A stretch of DNA of 34,640 nucleotides from contig JAAXKN010000044.1 of assembly GCA_025612375.1 (NCBI GenBank), positions 1 to 34,640 of the forward strand. The letters are read 5' to 3'. This document shows, piece after piece, positions 32,106 to 34,640 of this stretch (position 1 is its first letter; every line of letters starts with the position of its first letter). The notes below the pieces were generated by a model. It had not been told where the DNA came from and searched no databases. It saw only the letters and a program-made list of their open reading frames with translations. The translations under genes and the position numbers were made by a program. Source of the DNA: Ignavibacteria bacterium (GTDB lineage: Bacteria > Bacteroidota > Ignavibacteria > Ignavibacteriales > SURF-24).

Positions 32106-34502
32106 ATGTTAAGGAATTATATTATTATTACGCTCAGGAACCTTAAAAGGTATAAAGTATATTCTATTATTAACATTCTGGGCTTTTCCATTGCTCTCGT
32201 CCCCGTTGTGCTTGCTCTCCTGTATGTGGCCTACGAGTTCAGCTGCGACAGGTATAATGAGAATTTCCATAGGATATATCGTGTGGTTGACGACGGGGAG
32301 GACTTTTTCGGCAGGAAAATAATTGACCCCATTTTGCCAAACCCCCTGGCCCGCGCCCTGAAAGATGAATTCCCTGAAATCGAGCGCTCGGCAAGAATGA
32401 GAGTCACTAAGGGACGGATTACACTAAACGAAAAGGATTTTGAAGTAGACAATATACTTATTGCGGACCCTGATTTCCTTAAGATCTTTACATTTAATTT
32501 CATTCAGGGAAACCCGGCGGAGGTCCTTAAAGACCCTAATTCCGTCTGCCTTTCTGAAAGCACAGCAAGAAAATATTTCGGAAATGAAAACCCCGTAGGC
32601 ATGAAGCTGCTGTACAGTTATCAATACGACCTTACCGTAAGAGGCATTTATAAAGACATGCCGGCAAACTCCCACTTTACTGCCGATATGATTATTCCAA
32701 TTTCTGAAAATACAGGCAATTACGGCATGGCTATGATGGCGGGAGTTACTAACCCTAACCAGGCGTGGGGAATGTCAATGTATCGCGTCTATTTCCTCCT
32801 TAAGGAAAATGCAAGCATAGCTGAAGTCGATAAAAAGTATCAATCATTCTTACAAAGACATCAGATAATTGGAAGTTTTCATCACCCGAAATACTTTTCA
32901 CAGCCTCTATGCGACATTCACCTTAAATCCGATATTTATTCAAAGACAGGGAAGAGATCTATCGATCAGATATACCTTTACCTGACTATGGCACTCATTC
33001 TCCTTGTTATTGCCTCAATTAACTATGTCAACCTCACTTCAGCCCGCTTTTCTCAGCGCGTTAGGGAGATCAGCATCAGAAAAATTATCGGTGCTGAGCG
33101 CATCCAGCTCTTAAGGCAGCTTTTAACGGAGACTTTTATCCTTTCCCTGGTCTCGCTTGGAATTACTATAATCCTGGTATTGCTCGTGCTCCCTTATTTC
33201 AATGCTTTTGTCGACCGCGATATCCATCTTAACCTGAATATGATTGCGGGATTATTGGGACTGGTGGTTATAATAAGCATACTGGCCGGACTCTATCCTT
33301 CATCCCTGGCTTCCTCAGTTTCACCACTGGCTTTTTTCCGTGGGAAAGGTATTTCACTTAAAAAAACACGGTTCAGGAACATTCTGATTATTGCTCAGTT
33401 TGTTTTCACTGTAATACTTATATATTGCTCATTTACGGTTAAGAACCAGATAAATTATATGGCCGATAAGGATCCGGGCTACAGAAAAGAAAATATCGTT
33501 GCTGTGACGCTTAGAGTTAATTATAATACAGCTAAGCTTGCAGCACTTAAAAATGAAATTTCAAAAAGTTACGGCGTCCTCAGCGTATCTGCCGCTAACT
33601 GCCTCCCTAATCTTGTAATACGCGCCTGTAAAACAAGTCTTCCCGGCGAACCCGAAGAAAAAAAACATGTATTATGGTACGGTTCGGTTGATAACGATTT
33701 TATTGACCTCTATGAGATGAAAATTGTTAAGGGAAGAAAATTCATCCCTTCTGACGAAAGGGATAATGTTATTGTAAACGAAACAGCCGCCAGATCGTTT
33801 GGCTGGAAAGACCCTGTCGGAAAGAAAATCCTCGTTCCCGCAAAAGGGGGAAATATTGCTAAGTATGTTGTAGGTGTTGTAAAAGATTTTCATTTTCAGC
33901 AGGCCTGCAATATAATTGAGCCGCTGTTTTTCAATATCGATTCTACTGAAAGGAAAAGCCGGCTTTCAATTAAGATCAGGGATAATAATGTCCCGGAAAC
34001 ATTACGTCACATTCAGTTAGTCATGAAAACCTTCCAGCCTGCATACGCCTTTGACTTCAGCTTCCTTGAAGACGAATTGGATAAGTCAATAGGAAGTTAC
34101 TATAAAACTGAATTCCGCCTGCTCTATATTTTTTCAGTGTTCTCGGTCTTTACACTTCTGATCTCGTGCCTGGGACTCTATGGACTCGTCTCTTTTACCA
34201 CGGAAGTCAGGAGCAGGGAAGTTGGCATTAGGAAAGTCCTTGGAGCATCTGTCCTTCAGGTGTGCGCGCTGTTTATAAAAGAAATTCTGAGGCTGATCTT
34301 AATATCTGCAATTTTGTCTGCCCCCGTGGCATTCTTTATTATGGATAAATGGCTTTCCGATTTCCCATACAGGATCGGGGTAAATCCCTGGACTTTTGCG
34401 GTTTCCACCGGAACTGTTATGGCAGTTGCTGTTCTTTCACTTGCTTTCCAGGTATTGAGGTCTGCAATGCGGAACCCTGTTAATTCACTAAAATACGAGT
34501 AG
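32106..34502 (+). CDS. FtsX/MacB-like ABC permease 4, close paralogue of permease 3
   Basis: 798 residues from ATG 32106 ('MLRNYIIITLRNLKRYKVYS'). TM1 (about 18-40), first periplasmic domain (41-280), helices about 285-400, TM about 425-445, second periplasmic domain (446-670) and three final helices; motifs 'REISIRKIIGAERIQL' and 'REVGIRKVLGASVLQV'; end 'NPVNSLKYE'. Shared stretches with permease 3 such as 'SIALVPV', 'YVAYEFSCDR', 'CLSESTARKYFGN' and 'SPLAFFRGKGISLKKT' show recent common origin, with drift in the second periplasmic domain. An AGGG at about 32093 is a weak ribosome site. It is followed, 8 bases past its stop, by another permease. Confidence 0.94.
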   Translation: MLRNYIIITLRNLKRYKVYSIINILGFSIALVPVVLALLYVAYEFSCDRYNENFHRIYRVVDDGEDFFGRKIIDPILPNPLARALKDEFPEIERSARMRVTKGRITLNEKDFEVDNILIADPDFLKIFTFNFIQGNPAEVLKDPNSVCLSESTARKYFGNENPVGMKLLYSYQYDLTVRGIYKDMPANSHFTADMIIPISENTGNYGMAMMAGVTNPNQAWGMSMYRVYFLLKENASIAEVDKKYQSFLQRHQIIGSFHHPKYFSQPLCDIHLKSDIYSKTGKRSIDQIYLYLTMALILLVIASINYVNLTSARFSQRVREISIRKIIGAERIQLLRQLLTETFILSLVSLGITIILVLLVLPYFNAFVDRDIHLNLNMIAGLLGLVVIISILAGLYPSSLASSVSPLAFFRGKGISLKKTRFRNILIIAQFVFTVILIYCSFTVKNQINYMADKDPGYRKENIVAVTLRVNYNTAKLAALKNEISKSYGVLSVSAANCLPNLVIRACKTSLPGEPEEKKHVLWYGSVDNDFIDLYEMKIVKGRKFIPSDERDNVIVNETAARSFGWKDPVGKKILVPAKGGNIAKYVVGVVKDFHFQQACNIIEPLFFNIDSTERKSRLSIKIRDNNVPETLRHIQLVMKTFQPAYAFDFSFLEDELDKSIGSYYKTEFRLLYIFSVFSVFTLLISCLGLYGLVSFTTEVRSREVGIRKVLGASVLQVCALFIKEILRLILISAILSAPVAFFIMDKWLSDFPYRIGVNPWTFAVSTGTVMAVAVLSLAFQVLRSAMRNPVNSLKYE

Positions 34503-34510
34503 GGGAATAA

Positions 34511-34640
34511 ATGTTTAAGAGCTATATCAAAACAGCTGTAAGATACCTGCTGAGAAATAAAACTTTTTCGTTTATCCACATCGCAGGACTTACAATCGGA
34601 ATTACGTGCCTTATATTCATAATGAAATATGTCACCTATG
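34511..34640 (+). CDS. FtsX/MacB-like ABC permease 5 (3' end beyond the window)
   Basis: Only the first 43 codons are inside the window: 'MFKSYIKTAVRYLLRNKTFS' followed by 'FIHIAGLTIGITCLIFIMKYV', the standard N-terminal amphipathic segment and TM1 of this permease family. GGGA just after the preceding stop supports ATG 34511. It resembles the common Bacteroidota form more than permeases 3 and 4, so it is probably an older member. The operon therefore continues past the window edge. Confidence 0.88.
   Translation, partial: MFKSYIKTAVRYLLRNKTFSFIHIAGLTIGITCLIFIMKYVTY

Overview
The window looks like chromosomal DNA of a free-living member of the Bacteroidota/Ignavibacteria side of the FCB group. 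This is inferred from gene style and not from a marker gene. The signs are a CarboxypepD-like/TonB-type outer-membrane receptor, PAS histidine kinases with 'SHDLQEP' H-boxes, an Rcp1-like receiver, a glycine-rich RRM protein, long tandem FtsX/MacB-like permeases, and few strong Shine-Dalgarno sites. No rRNA, tRNA, CRISPR array or complete insertion sequence was seen.

Layout. 1-1887: the 3' part of a GH3 beta-glucosidase, closed by a clear terminator. 1.9-4.3 kb: small hypothetical genes, a large heptad-repeat block and a cold-shock-type RNA-binding protein. 4.3-8.8 kb: a stand-alone receiver, a large PAS/GAF histidine kinase, and two convergent minus-strand genes (a His-rich small membrane protein and a helical protein). 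9.1-10.9 kb: an intact phage-type terminase small/large pair without other phage genes. 11.1-13.9 kb: a small hypothetical gene and an outer-membrane receptor. 14.1-17.2 kb: a metallophosphoesterase, a second membrane PAS histidine kinase and, again convergent to it, a paralogue of the helical protein. 17.5-19.6 kb: an outer-membrane lipoprotein candidate, crcB and a DUF190 gene. 19.7-22.4 kb (minus): an NtrY/NtrB-like kinase and a sigma-54 activator. 22.6 kb to the window end (plus): a divergent efflux locus of one adaptor, one ABC ATPase and at least five two-domain FtsX/MacB-like permeases, the last cut by the window edge.

How the parts may work together. The strongest functional unit is the right third. 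The NtrC-type regulator and its kinase are divergent from the adaptor/ATPase/permease operon. A -24/-12-like element lies about 30 bp before the adaptor start, suggesting sigma-54 control of a MacAB-like export system whose permeases have multiplied by tandem duplication. The two sensor kinases share a related N-terminal membrane domain, and both face members of the same uncharacterised helical protein family.

Two families of non-coding repeats run through the intergenic spaces. One is a 7-bp degenerate tandem repeat (GTCGAAC/GTCGGAC type) at eight loci, always in the same orientation. The other is a hairpin element (core TAGCCACGA...GGGCTTTAGCCC) at two loci, one with a tandem array of its 14-bp head.
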